DNA from: Asaia bogorensis
GTDB taxonomy: Bacteria > Pseudomonadota > Alphaproteobacteria > Acetobacterales > Acetobacteraceae
NCBI GenBank assembly: GCA_945869965.1
Contig: CAMBRC010000012.1
Span: forward strand, 1-64,000
DNA: 64,000 nt
Direction of reading: 5' to 3'
This document shows positions 1-8,104 of the stretch, one piece after another (position 1 is the first letter of the stretch; each line of letters starts with the position of its first letter). The notes beneath the pieces were generated by a model that did not search any database, was not told where the DNA came from, and saw nothing but the letters and a program-made list of their open reading frames with translations. A program made the translations under genes and the position numbers.

Positions 1-595
1 GCCGCAGCGCCTTGGCGACGAACTCGGGTCCGTTGTCGGAACGGATGTAGCCAGGCGTGCCGCGGCTGATCATCGCGTCGGCCAGTGTCTCCATCACGTC
101 CTGCGCGTTCAGTCGCCGCTTCAACCGGATCGCCAGGGCTTCGCGTGTGTATTCATCGATCAGGCACAACATCCGAAACTTCCTCCCCTCATGCGTGCGT
201 CCCTCGACAAAGTCGTAGGACCACACGTGATTGACCCAACGCGCCCGCAGCCGGACGCAGGAGCCGTCATTGAGCCAAAGACGGCCCCGCTTTGGCTGTC
301 GCTGTGGTACTTTCAGCCCCTCTCGTCGCCAGATCCGCTGCACCCGCTTGGCGTTCACGGCCCAACCCGCGTCGTGCAGCAGCGCCGTGATCCGCCGATA
401 GCCGTAGCGGCCATAGGTCGTGGCCAATGCGATGATATCGGCGGTCAGCCCCGCCTCGTCATCGGCGGTGTGCGGCGCCTTGCGTTGGGTGGAACGGTGC
501 TGGCCCAGCACCTCGCAGGCGCGACGCTCAGACACGCCGAGCCGGCTCTGCACCGTCTCCACACAGGCGCGGCGGCGAGCGGGGCTTAGAAGTTT
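1..595 (-). CDS. IS3-family transposase OrfB (partial)
   Basis: DDE transposase of the IS3 family, the catalytic half of the OrfAB fusion that cuts and joins the element ends. The frame is open from about 595 to the window edge. It shows an HTH_21-like N-terminal region (Arg-rich, with GYRRI), the first catalytic Asp in WSYDFVEG and the second Asp in YIRSDNGPEF. The catalytic Glu lies beyond the window. It lies in the -1 frame relative to orfA and overlaps its end, so it is probably made as a fusion by frameshifting. No disruption is seen in the visible part, so the element may be active. Confidence 0.9.
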
Positions 596-864
596 CCCCG
601 TGCAGCTTCCTTCAGGATCAGCTTGTCCAGCGTCAGATCCGACACCGCGCGCCGCAGCCGCATGTTCTCCAGTTCCAGCTCCTTCAGGCGCTTAAGCTGG
701 TCCGTCTTCATGCCGCCATATTCCGCGCGCCAGCGAAAATACGTCTGCTCGCTGACCTCAATCGATCGCGCCGCTTCCGCGATCGATCGACCCTGCCCAG
801 TCAGAACTTCAACCTGACGGAGCTTGGCCACGATCTCCTCAGGCTTGTGATGCTTGCGTCCCAT
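586..864 (-). CDS. IS3-family transposase OrfA
   Basis: Helix-turn-helix DNA-binding subunit of an IS3-family transposase, about 92 aa. It begins MGRKHHKPEEIVAKLRQ and contains the HTH region IAEAARSIEVSEQTYFRWRAEYGG. A leucine-zipper-like segment rich in LKELELENMRLRRAVSDL follows, used in this family for multimerisation. ATG at 864 is preferred because it follows a GGAGGA ribosome site; a start at 882 is possible. The stop at 586-588 lies directly after a G-GGA-AAC heptamer that could shift ribosomes into orfB. Confidence 0.9.
   Translation of the reverse strand: MGRKHHKPEEIVAKLRQVEVLTGQGRSIAEAARSIEVSEQTYFRWRAEYGGMKTDQLKRLKELELENMRLRRAVSDLTLDKLILKEAARGNF
592..598 (-). promoter_or_regulatory. 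Putative -1 programmed frameshift heptamer
   Basis: Read on the minus strand in the orfA frame, the bases are G GGA AAC, matching the X-XXY-YYZ slippery pattern. One sense codon (TTC) and the orfA stop follow. A -1 slip here leads straight into the open orfB frame. IS3 elements are known to use such shifts, usually at A-rich sites; its use here is inferred. Confidence 0.55.
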
Positions 865-903
865 GCGATCCTCCTCCGGCAATCTTGCCCCATTGTGGGT
901 GGA

Positions 904-3450
904 TCACTTCAAGGGGGGCAGACCAGTATCTTCCGCCGAGTCGATCGCGCCCAGGCTGAATTCCAGGTTGGTCACCTCGGTCAGCGAATGCTGCGCCAGT
1001 GGATCAGTGCCCGCGGCATCCAGCGCGATGACCGGCGCATCGGAAAGCTGGATCGTGTCGGCATCGACCGGCAGTACGTAATAGGTAGCGCCATCCTCCA
1101 GCCCGCCGATCGCCGCGTTACCGGCGCCGGCGATGTAGCGGATCGCCTCGCCCGGCTGCAGCCCATGGCCCGGCAGCGTCACCCGGTTGCTGGCGATATC
1201 AACTGCCGGTCCGCCGCCGTTGAAGCTGCCGCGCGCGGTCAGCGTGCCCCCAGCCGTCGCGCTGCCGTCCATGCTGGCCAACACGGTCGCATCGTCGAAC
1301 GCCAAGCCCACCGAGATCCCGGCCAGCCCGCTGTCGCGCGCCTGGGTCTCGGCATTGGTGCTGGTCTCCTCCCGCCCGGTGGCCAGAATGTTGACGCTGC
1401 CCGCTGCGGTGATGTTCACCCCGGTGCCGACGCTGGTGGTCGCGGTCAGGTCGTTGCGCGCGATCGCCACCGCGATCGAGGTCGCCTTGCCGTCCACCTT
1501 GCTGGCCAGGGCGGTCACCGAATCGGCCGACGCCACTGCCGATGCGATCGCGCTGCTGTCGCCCATCGAGGTCACCGCCACGTCGCCCGCCGCGGTGATC
1601 GTCGTCGCCCCGGTCAGTGTCGTCGTCGCGATGGTCTTGGCCTGGGCATAGCCGGCGGCGGCATGGAACCGCGCCACCCCGCTGGCCGCTCCCACCATCC
1701 CGATCGCATCCACCTCGGTGCGCACCGTGCTCTCGCCCGCGATCGACACCGATCCGGAGCTGGCAAGCGTCGCGCCGTCCAGCGTGATCCGCGCCGCCGC
1801 CCCGCGCATCGCCACGGACACTTCGATCCCGGCAAACGCCAGCGCCTCGGCCGGGTCGTAGCCCGGGATGGTGCCCAAAAGCCCGGGCAGGTCACCGATG
1901 AAGCCGGTGGCGAACGGCGCCGCATCGTCCCCGCCCGACAGGTCCTCGGCCACCGCCGAGATCGTGATATCCCCGCCGGTCAGCGTCGCACCGGTCAGCT
2001 TGATCGTCACATCGCGGCTGGTAAAGTCGCTCGGCAGCATCGCCGCGCGCAGCCCGGTCGCCGACGCGGTCAGGCTGATGGATCCGTCCACCGCGGTCGC
2101 GGAATCGGCGATCAGCTGCGATCCCGCAACCAGTTCGATCGACGGCGCGTTGAGCGCGATGTTGCCGGCATTGCCGCCGGCCAGCGTCGTGTTGAGCACC
2201 CTGTTGGCCAGGAGCTGGATGGCATCGGCGGAAATGGCCACCGCCCCGCCGAACGTGTTCAGGCTGGAATTGATGACAACCGTGTCCTGCCCGCCGCCAT
2301 CGATCACGGTCAGGCCCGACTTGAACAGGCTGGTCAACCCGGCGGTAATGGTCAGCGAATTGACGCCGCCGCCCAGGTCGATGGTCAGCATCCCCGTCGG
2401 CGCGGTGAAGATCTGCGTCTCAGCCGTGCCGACCGCGCGCAGCTGCAACTGCCCCGCCGCCGGCCCCGCCTCTAGCCGCGCGACGTCGTTTGCCCCGCTC
2501 AGCGTCAGCGTTATGTCCACGGCATTGCCGGGCAGCGTCACCGGCTCCAGCCCGGTATAGGCGATCAGCGCCCCGTCGAGCCGCACCGTGCCGCTGGTGG
2601 CGTCGAACGCGGTCATCAGGACCGTGTTGTGCCCGCCCTCCAACACCAGCGAGTCGAATCCGCCCGCCCCGCCATCCACGCCGTCAGCCATGGCGCCGCC
2701 GACCGCCAGACTGAAGGTATCCTCATTGTTCGCCGCCCCGGCCAGATGCGCAAAGCCGGCGAACGCCGTCCCCGCCACCTCGCCCGCGCCGGCCCCGGTG
2801 ATGCGCCACAGCGTATCGGCCTGCGGTCCGGCCAAGGTGTCCCGCCCGGTGCCGTCCAGCGACGTCACCCCGGTGAAATCCGCCACGACTGCCCCGCCGC
2901 GCGCCACGCTGCCGCCGCCGGCGCCGTCGATCTGCCAGCGATGCGCATCGCTGTCGTCGATCACCAGGCTATTCAGCCCGCCGCCGCCGGCGAACTCGAT
3001 TCGCGGCAGCGCCAGCGCGCCAAAGCTCTCGGCATCGATGCGCAGCCGATCGTTCCCGTCGCTGCCGGCGATGCCGATGGCGCGGATATCCGCCATGTCG
3101 CCGAAGGCCAGCAGCCGATTGCCGTCGGCGGCATCGACTACCTGCACCCGCTGCACCAACTGTGCCGCGGTGCCGGTGCCCACGGCCTCCTCGGCCATCC
3201 GGATGACGATGTCCTGCCCCTGGGCCTGGTCCGGCAGCTGCACCAGCTGCACCACCAGCGTGTCCGCATTCAACAGGACGCGCGGCTCCAACGCCTCCAG
3301 CAGCAGCTTCTGCGGCTGCCCGCCAGCGGGCATAGCGCCGTTGGTTGAATGGCGTACGAAGCGGGCGCCAAATCGCGCCGCGTGCAAATTGTCGTCCATC
3401 GAGCGATCGCCCCCGGCCCCCGCTTCCCGCCCACGTACACAACGTGTCAT
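904..3450 (-). pseudogene. LEPR-XLL-type large secreted protein, 3' end lost to IS insertion
   Basis: N-terminal 848 aa of what was probably a much larger extracellular adhesin or RTX-like protein. Near residues 50-62 is LLLEALEPRVLLNAD, the LEPR-XLL signature found at the N-terminus of very large secreted repeat proteins. The rest is low-complexity Gly/Ala/Asp/Thr-rich sequence consistent with beta-helix repeats. The last residues (GLPPLK) and the stop at 904-906 come from the insertion-sequence terminus, so the native protein is cut off. Start choice is uncertain: 3450 or the internal Met at 3399. A HlyD-type adaptor is divergently transcribed, which fits a secretion-linked locus. Any residual function of the fragment is unknown. 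Confidence 0.75.
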
Positions 3451-3574
3451 GATGGCGGTGGCGACGTCATTTTAAATTGTCGATTGATCAGAGCACATGA
3501 AGCGTCGGCAAACCATGCCAATCTGACGGCTTGATATATATTCTTCACGTCTACCGGGGGAGCGTCTCATTTTT
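3451..3574. promoter_or_regulatory. Divergent promoter region
   Basis: A 124-base A/T-rich gap between the truncated secreted protein (minus) and the HlyD-like gene (plus). It contains TTTTAAATTG near 3470 and TTGATATATATTCTTC near 3531-3546, either of which could supply a -10 element. No operator was recognised. Confidence 0.4.
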
Positions 3575-4393
3575 TTGCGCAATGGTTGCATCCTGGCCAT
3601 GGTCATCGCCACGCTCGCCGACGGCGAAGCCCGTGCCCAGGTGGCGTTCGATTGCGTCACCCGCCCGTCGATGACGCTCAAGATCGGCACCCCGGTTGCC
3701 ACCACGCTGCACGCCGTCGAGGTCGATCGCGGCGACCGGGTCGTCCGCGGCCAAGTGCTTGCTCGCCTTGATTCGGCGGTGGAGGCTGCCGACCTCGAAC
3801 TCCATACCGCCCGTGCCGCCAGCACGGCCGAGGTCTCGGCCCGCAGCGTGCGCGCCGAGCTGGCCCGCACCGAATTGCTGCGCGCCGAACGACTGGTCGA
3901 AACCAGCACCATCTCCCGACAGCGGGTCGACGAGCTGCGCGCCGCGATGCGCGTGGCCCAGGAGGAGTTGGCGCTCGCCACGCTGAACCATCGCCTCGCC
4001 CAACTGGAGCTGACCCGCGCCCAGGCGGCGCTGGCGCAGCGCACCATCCGCAGCCCAATCGATGCGGTGGTGGTCGCCCGCGTGCTCGGCCCCGGCGAGT
4101 TCGCCCATCAGGACACCCATATCGTCGAGCTGGCCGCGGTCACCCCGCTGCATGTCGAGGCCTATCCGCCGGTGCGCTTCTTCGGCGCCATCCGCCCGGG
4201 CGCGCAGGGGCGCGTGACGCTGCCGCATCAGGAAACGCCAGAGGTCATCGCCGAGGTCCAGGTTGCGGACCCTGTCTTCGATCCCGCCAGCGGCACATTC
4301 GGCCTTCGCCTGATTTTACGCAATCAGGATGGCGTCACGCCGGCAGGGTTACGTTGCAAAGTGAGCTTCGACATCTCTGATCCCGGTCGCTGA
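3575..4393 (+). CDS. HlyD-like periplasmic adaptor (membrane fusion protein)
   Basis: Periplasmic adaptor subunit of a tripartite efflux or secretion system, about 272 aa. The first 22 residues look like a short signal peptide ending ARAQ. A biotinyl-lipoyl half (VEVDRGDRVVRGQVLARLDS) follows, then a long alpha-hairpin rich in Ala, Arg and Leu (about residues 70-150). The second lipoyl half carries TIRSPIDAVVVARVLGPGEF and a beta-barrel follows. It is shorter than T1SS HlyD, so an RND-type adaptor is equally possible. No inner-membrane pump is next to it. The start is a TTG at 3575 after a GGGGGAG site; an ATG at 3599 would shorten the signal peptide. Confidence 0.8.
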   Translation: MRNGCILAMVIATLADGEARAQVAFDCVTRPSMTLKIGTPVATTLHAVEVDRGDRVVRGQVLARLDSAVEAADLELHTARAASTAEVSARSVRAELARTELLRAERLVETSTISRQRVDELRAAMRVAQEELALATLNHRLAQLELTRAQAALAQRTIRSPIDAVVVARVLGPGEFAHQDTHIVELAAVTPLHVEAYPPVRFFGAIRPGAQGRVTLPHQETPEVIAEVQVADPVFDPASGTFGLRLILRNQDGVTPAGLRCKVSFDISDPGR

Positions 4394-4437
4394 CCTTCAG
4401 CGCCACGCCTCCTCCACGCCCCCGCCTTGCTTCCTCC

Positions 4438-5241
4438 CTAGCTGTTCCTCCGCGGCGCGATCACAGCGCCGCCGGTGGCGGAGCGGCCGCTGTCGATCAC
4501 GAGCTGGGTGCCAGTGATATTCGAGGACAGGTCCGAGCAGAGGTACATCACGGCGTTGGCGACCTCTTCGGGATAGCCATAGCGCCCGGTTGGCATCCCG
4601 GCGGCATTGGCAGCATGGACGGCTTCGGGGTCGGTGGGGTTCCGCTGCGATTCCAGCGAACGCATCATCCGCGTCTCCACCGGGCCCGGGCAGATCGCAT
4701 TGATCCGCACGCCATAGCGCGCCACTTCGGACGACGACACCTTGGTGATCCCCGCCACGCCATGCTTGGACGCGACATAGGCCGCCATCCCTGGCCCGCC
4801 GAACAGTGCCGCGGTCGAGGCGGTGTTCACCACCGTGCCGCTTTCCTGCTTCAGCATCACCGGCAGTACGTATTTCAGCCCCAGGAACACCCCGGTCAGG
4901 TTGACCCCGATCACCTGATGCCAGACCGCTTCGTCCATCTCGGTGATCTGGGTGATCTTGCCTTCGATCCCTGCGTTGTTGAAGAAACAGTCGATCCGCC
5001 CATAGGCATCCATTGCCGCCTTCACATAGGCCTGCACATCGGCCGACTTGGACACATCGGCGCGCACGAAGATCGCCTCTCCCCCGGCCACCTTCACCGC
5101 ATCGGCCGCCGCCTGGCCCAGCGCCGCGTCATGGTCCACGACCACAATCCTGGCGCCACGCTTGGCAAAGCCGAGGCAGGTGGCAATCCCGATGCCGCCG
5201 CCGCCGCCAGTGACCAGCGCCACCTTGCCCGAGAAATCCAT
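4438..5241 (-). CDS. SDR family NAD(P)-dependent oxidoreductase
   Basis: Classical short-chain dehydrogenase/reductase, 267 aa. The nucleotide-binding motif TGGGGGIG is at residues 11-18, NNAG at 88-91, and the catalytic Ser142, Tyr155 and Lys159 (YVASK) are all present. Asp at the end of beta-2 (VVVDHD) suggests NAD(H) rather than NADP(H) preference. ATG at 5241 is chosen because GGAGG lies 7 bases upstream and the Rossmann fold starts at once (MDFSGKVALVTGG). Its substrate cannot be read from the sequence. It converges on the HlyD-like gene and is divergent from the next gene. Confidence 0.9.
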   Translation of the reverse strand: MDFSGKVALVTGGGGGIGIATCLGFAKRGARIVVVDHDAALGQAAADAVKVAGGEAIFVRADVSKSADVQAYVKAAMDAYGRIDCFFNNAGIEGKITQITEMDEAVWHQVIGVNLTGVFLGLKYVLPVMLKQESGTVVNTASTAALFGGPGMAAYVASKHGVAGITKVSSSEVARYGVRINAICPGPVETRMMRSLESQRNPTDPEAVHAANAAGMPTGRYGYPEEVANAVMYLCSDLSSNITGTQLVIDSGRSATGGAVIAPRRNS

Positions 5242-5350
5242 GCTGTATCCTCCGTTCGATCTTTGCCCGATTGCCGCATGCCTGGCCCGACTTGGCAACC
5301 GCCCGCGTGACCGGCAGGCTCGGCGATGGGAGTCAAGGAACACCGCCGTC

Positions 5351-5974
5351 ATGCCATTGCAGAACCGCGTCCTGCCCACCGGTGAGATCGTCGCCCACCC
5401 TGCGCGCGGCACCATCATGGGCAATCGCGGCCGCATCCACCGCGACGACCGCACGCTCGGCGGACGGCGCTGGACCACCCATGGCTGGGTCACGTGCCAG
5501 CTATCGTTCCGCGGCCGCCATCGCGAAGTCATGGGCCGCGGCTGGACCGAGCTGTTCTTCCTGGACGAAGCCGTCGCCCTGGCCGCCGGCCACCGCCCCT
5601 GCGCCGAATGCCGCCGCGCCGACTACCGCCGTTTCCAATCGGCGTGGCGAACCGCCTTTAACGAGCCCCCAACGGCACCCGCGATGAACGCCCGCCTGCA
5701 CGCCGACCGGGTGGAGCCAGGCCAGCGCAAGACGCGCCGCCACGCTGCTGCTCTCGGCAGCCTGCCAGATGGCTGCTACGTCCTTGCCGAATATGGCGCC
5801 GCACTGCTCGATGCCGGAAGGCTGTTCCCCTACACCCCAGCGGGCTATGGCCGAGCGGTCGCCGCCGCTGCGGATGCGGTGCTGCCGGTGCTCACCCCGC
5901 GCTGCACCGTCGAAGTGTTGCGCGCCGGCTACCGGCCCGAACTGCACCCCTCGGCTGTCGACCAGATATCCTGA
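5351..5974 (+). CDS. Conserved hypothetical protein with HRPCAECRR motif
   Basis: A 207-aa protein I cannot assign to a characterised family. It is Arg-, Ala- and His-rich with no signal peptide or membrane segment. The most striking feature is RPCAECRRADYRRF near residue 80, a C-x-x-C pair in a basic context reminiscent of the zinc-binding Cys cluster of Ada-type DNA repair proteins; that link is only a resemblance. N-terminal strands (GTIMGNRGRIHR, TTHGWVTCQL) look well ordered. ATG 5351 is preceded by GGAG/AAGGA. It is divergent from the SDR and stands alone. Confidence 0.7.
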   Translation: MPLQNRVLPTGEIVAHPARGTIMGNRGRIHRDDRTLGGRRWTTHGWVTCQLSFRGRHREVMGRGWTELFFLDEAVALAAGHRPCAECRRADYRRFQSAWRTAFNEPPTAPAMNARLHADRVEPGQRKTRRHAAALGSLPDGCYVLAEYGAALLDAGRLFPYTPAGYGRAVAAAADAVLPVLTPRCTVEVLRAGYRPELHPSAVDQIS

Positions 5975-6010
5975 ACGCCAGCCGACAGCGGCATCACACC
6001 AACGGCTTCG

Positions 6011-6041
6011 GTCTTTGCATTGGCAAAGACTGCGCTAGACT
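6011..6041 (+). promoter_or_regulatory. Putative promoter with overlapping palindrome
   Basis: GTCTTTGC (6011-6018) and GCAAAGAC (6023-6030) form a perfect 8-bp inverted repeat with a 4-base spacer. It overlaps a possible -35 TTGCAT (6015-6020), with a possible -10 TAGACT at 6036-6041 (15-base spacer, slightly short). The arrangement suggests an operator over the promoter of the aminotransferase gene. No regulator is encoded nearby. Confidence 0.35.
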
Positions 6042-6055
6042 GCTTCGAGCCATGT

Positions 6056-6088
6056 CCGCCCGCGCGCATCGCGCCAGCCCGCGGGCGG
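6056..6088 (+). promoter_or_regulatory. GC-rich hairpin in the aminotransferase leader
   Basis: CCGCCCGCG (6056-6064) pairs with CGCGGGCGG (6080-6088) across a 15-base loop, between the putative promoter and the start codon at 6117. It could shape the mRNA leader. Nothing links it to a known riboswitch. Confidence 0.3.
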
Positions 6089-6116
6089 CTGTTCGAGCGA
6101 TTACAGGGAGTCCGCC

Positions 6117-7445
6117 ATGTCCGCCACCACCGCCGCCCCGCGCAACAGCGACCTCGATACCGCCATCGCCGAGGCCCATGAGCGCTACGCCGCCGCCCGC
6201 CCCAAGAGCGCCGCCCTGCACCAAAAGGCCAAGATGGTGATGCCCGGCGGCAACACCCGCTCCAACCTGTATTACGCCCCGTTCCCCTCCGCCATGGCCG
6301 GCGGTCAGGGCTGTTACGCCACCGACATCGACGGCAATGCCTATCTCGACCTCTGCGGCGAATATACCGCCGGCCTGTTCGGCCACTCCGAGACCCGCAT
6401 CCTCGAAAAGGTCCAGGCCGCCATCGGCCGCGGCATCGGCATGGGCGCGGTCGGCGACAACGAACCGAAATTTGCCGAACTCGTCTGCGCCCGCTTCCCC
6501 TCGATCGAGAAGGTCCGCTTCACCAACTCGGGCACCGAGGCGAACATGATGTGCCTCACCCTGGCCCGGAACCACACCAAGCGCGCCGGCATCCTGGTGT
6601 TCCGCGGCGGCTACCACGGCAGCGTGCTGACCTTCACCGGCGGCGGCCCCGGCGCCATGACCGCGCCGATGGACTTCATCATGTCCGACTACAACGACCT
6701 CGACGGCACCGTCGCCCTGCTGCGCGAGCACAAGGACCGCATCGGCGCCGTCATCCTGGAGCCTATGCAGGGCTCCGGCGGCTGCATCCCCGCCACAATC
6801 CCCTTCCTCCAGGGCCTGCGCGCCGCCTGCACTGAACTGAGCATGGTGCTGGTGTTCGACGAGGTGATGACCTCCCGCCACTCCTCCGGCGGCCTGCAGA
6901 AGCTGACCGGCGTGCACCCCGACCTGACGGCGCTCGGCAAGTATCTCGCCGGCGGCATGAACATCGGCGCCTTCGGTGGCCGTGCCGCCATCATGGACGC
7001 CTTCGACTCCACCCAGCCCGGCGCCCTGGTCCACTCCGGCACCTTCAACAACAACGTCCTCAGCATGGCCGGCGGCGTCGCCGCCCTGGGCGAGATCTTC
7101 GACAGCGCGGCGGCCGAAGCCCATTACGCCAAGGGCGAACGCCTCCGCACCCGCCTGAACGAGATCGCCCAGAAGCACCGCATCACCCTGCAGTTCACCG
7201 GCATCGGCAGCATGATCCAGCCGCATTTCCGCACCGGCCAGCTGCTCCGCCGCTACGACGCCAGCGCCGCCGAGGAAGCCCTGCTCGAACTCTTCTTCTT
7301 CGACATGCTCCAGGTCGGCATCTACCTCGCCCGCCGCGGCATGGTGGCGATGAGCCTGCCGGTCGGCCAGGCCGAATGCGACCGCTTCGCCGACGCGGTA
7401 GACGCCTTCTGCACCACCCGCGGCCCGCTGATGCGCGCCGCCTGA
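6117..7445 (+). CDS. Class III PLP-dependent aminotransferase (HemL-like)
   Basis: Fold-type I aminotransferase or aminomutase related to glutamate-1-semialdehyde aminomutase, 442 aa. Visible PLP-site features are NSGTEA (137-142), the cofactor Asp248 in VFDEV and the Schiff-base Lys275 in ALGKYLAGG. Its similarity to HemL is in the fold. It carries an N-terminal MVMPGGNTRSN segment common in catabolic members that act on omega-amino or beta-amino acids, so heme synthesis is not implied. A GGGAG ribosome site precedes ATG 6117. A GC-rich terminator follows. A lipocalin-like gene and an amidohydrolase downstream hint at a catabolic cluster, but the substrate is unknown. Confidence 0.88.
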   Translation: MSATTAAPRNSDLDTAIAEAHERYAAARPKSAALHQKAKMVMPGGNTRSNLYYAPFPSAMAGGQGCYATDIDGNAYLDLCGEYTAGLFGHSETRILEKVQAAIGRGIGMGAVGDNEPKFAELVCARFPSIEKVRFTNSGTEANMMCLTLARNHTKRAGILVFRGGYHGSVLTFTGGGPGAMTAPMDFIMSDYNDLDGTVALLREHKDRIGAVILEPMQGSGGCIPATIPFLQGLRAACTELSMVLVFDEVMTSRHSSGGLQKLTGVHPDLTALGKYLAGGMNIGAFGGRAAIMDAFDSTQPGALVHSGTFNNNVLSMAGGVAALGEIFDSAAAEAHYAKGERLRTRLNEIAQKHRITLQFTGIGSMIQPHFRTGQLLRRYDASAAEEALLELFFFDMLQVGIYLARRGMVAMSLPVGQAECDRFADAVDAFCTTRGPLMRAA

Positions 7446-7453
7446 CGCACCAC

Positions 7454-7478
7454 GGGCCCCGCACCCACCGCGGGGCCC
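7454..7478 (+). terminator. GC-rich hairpin after the aminotransferase gene
   Basis: GGGCCCCGC (7454-7462) and GCGGGGCCC (7470-7478) form a perfect 9-bp stem with a 7-base loop, eight bases past the stop codon. There is no U-tract, so termination may be weak or Rho-assisted. Confidence 0.55.
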
Positions 7479-7496
7479 ACCTCAGGACACCAAGCC

Positions 7497-7562
7497 GTGC
7501 ACCCGCGCCTCAAGCGCCTCGACGACCGCATCATCGCCGACGGCACTTGGAAGCCGAAATGA
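7497..7562 (+). CDS. Possible 21-aa peptide or gene remnant
   Basis: A GTG-initiated frame reading HPRLKRLDDRIIADGTWKPK after the first residue, ending at a TGA that overlaps the left edge of the adjacent palindromic repeat. Codon use is like real genes nearby, but the ribosome site is weak. It may be the N-terminal remnant of a gene whose remainder was lost when the repeat arrived. I do not recognise a family. Confidence 0.25.
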   Translation: MHPRLKRLDDRIIADGTWKPK

Positions 7563-7672
7563 AGCAAGACTCTTCTTTTTGTGAACAAAAAGAAGCAAAA
7601 AAACTTCATCCATTATGGCCGAGCCCAAATGAATAAAAGTTTTTTGGTTTTTTTTCAAAAAAGAACACCTTC
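7562..7672. repeat. Palindromic intergenic repeat, paired copy (locus 1 of 9)
   Basis: A forward unit (left edge GAAGCAAG, hairpin arms CTTCTTTTT 7572-7580 and AAAAAGAAG 7587-7595, then a tail CAAAAAAACTTCATCCATT) is followed by an inverted unit (AATGAATAAAAGTTTTTTGG, then a degenerate hairpin 7647-7666). The two tails are complementary, so the whole block can fold into one large structure. The spacer contains GGCCGAGCCCAAA, shared with the copy at 45654. The block lies immediately upstream of the lipocalin-like gene. Confidence 0.9.
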
Positions 7673-7688
7673 TTTTGGAGCTCCACTC

Positions 7689-8087
7689 ATGACCAACATC
7701 GTCGGCCACTGGCGCCTCGTCTCCACCCGCGCCTGGACCACAGACGGCACCCCCGCCCCCGAAACCTACGGCCCCACCCCGCTCGGCATCGTCACCCTCA
7801 CCGCCGAAGGCCGCATGCTCGCCGTCCTCTCCGACGGCCGTCCGACCCTCACGCCGGGCACCAAACGCGCCTACCGCTCCTACATCGGCGCCTATACCTT
7901 CGACGGCACCACCCTGCACACCGTCGTCGACGGCGCCGACACGCCGGACTGGCTCGGCTCCGACCAGATCCGCGCCGCCCGCTTCGAAGGCCGCCTGATG
8001 ATCCTCCGTCCCCCCGCCCGCATCATCGACGGCCGCGAAATCCACCGCGAGCTTGCATGGGAGCGCCTCGTCCCCGAAACTCCGTGA
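7689..8087 (+). CDS. Lipocalin-like domain protein
   Basis: A 132-aa single-domain protein of the lipocalin-like family, predicted to be a small beta-barrel. It opens with NIVGHWRLVSTRAW and contains GIVTLTAEGRMLAVL and YRSYIGAYTFDGTTLHTVVD, the alternating strands typical of the family. There is no signal peptide. ATG 7689 is chosen because the frame upstream runs into repeat sequence and because TTTTGGAG precedes it. The stop lies 17 bases before the amidohydrolase start, so the two are probably co-transcribed. Ligand unknown. Confidence 0.78.
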   Translation: MTNIVGHWRLVSTRAWTTDGTPAPETYGPTPLGIVTLTAEGRMLAVLSDGRPTLTPGTKRAYRSYIGAYTFDGTTLHTVVDGADTPDWLGSDQIRAARFEGRLMILRPPARIIDGREIHRELAWERLVPETP

Positions 8088-8104
8088 AAACCCGGGAGAG
8101 AACC

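Larger units (their letters stand above)
1..925 (-). mobile_element. IS3-family insertion sequence, one end only
   Basis: An insertion sequence read on the minus strand and cut by the window edge. It carries orfA and the first two thirds of a DDE transposase orfB. The inferred outer end lies near 925, where the minus strand reads TGGTCTGCCCCCC, a TG-initiated terminus like those of the IS407-type group. The far end and any target-site duplication are outside the window, so the group assignment and exact boundary are inferences. The element sits in the coding region of the large secreted protein that starts at 3450. Confidence 0.85.

Noticed and set aside
847-2475. 542-codon open frame opposite the truncated secreted protein
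   Set aside because: Arg/Gly-rich antisense of a high-GC gene with no domain; the minus-strand frame shows the LEPR-XLL signature.
6117-7445. hemL (glutamate-1-semialdehyde aminomutase) for heme synthesis
   Set aside because: The fold and PLP residues match, but the N-terminal segment and catabolic context fit a class III aminotransferase; the name was not assigned.
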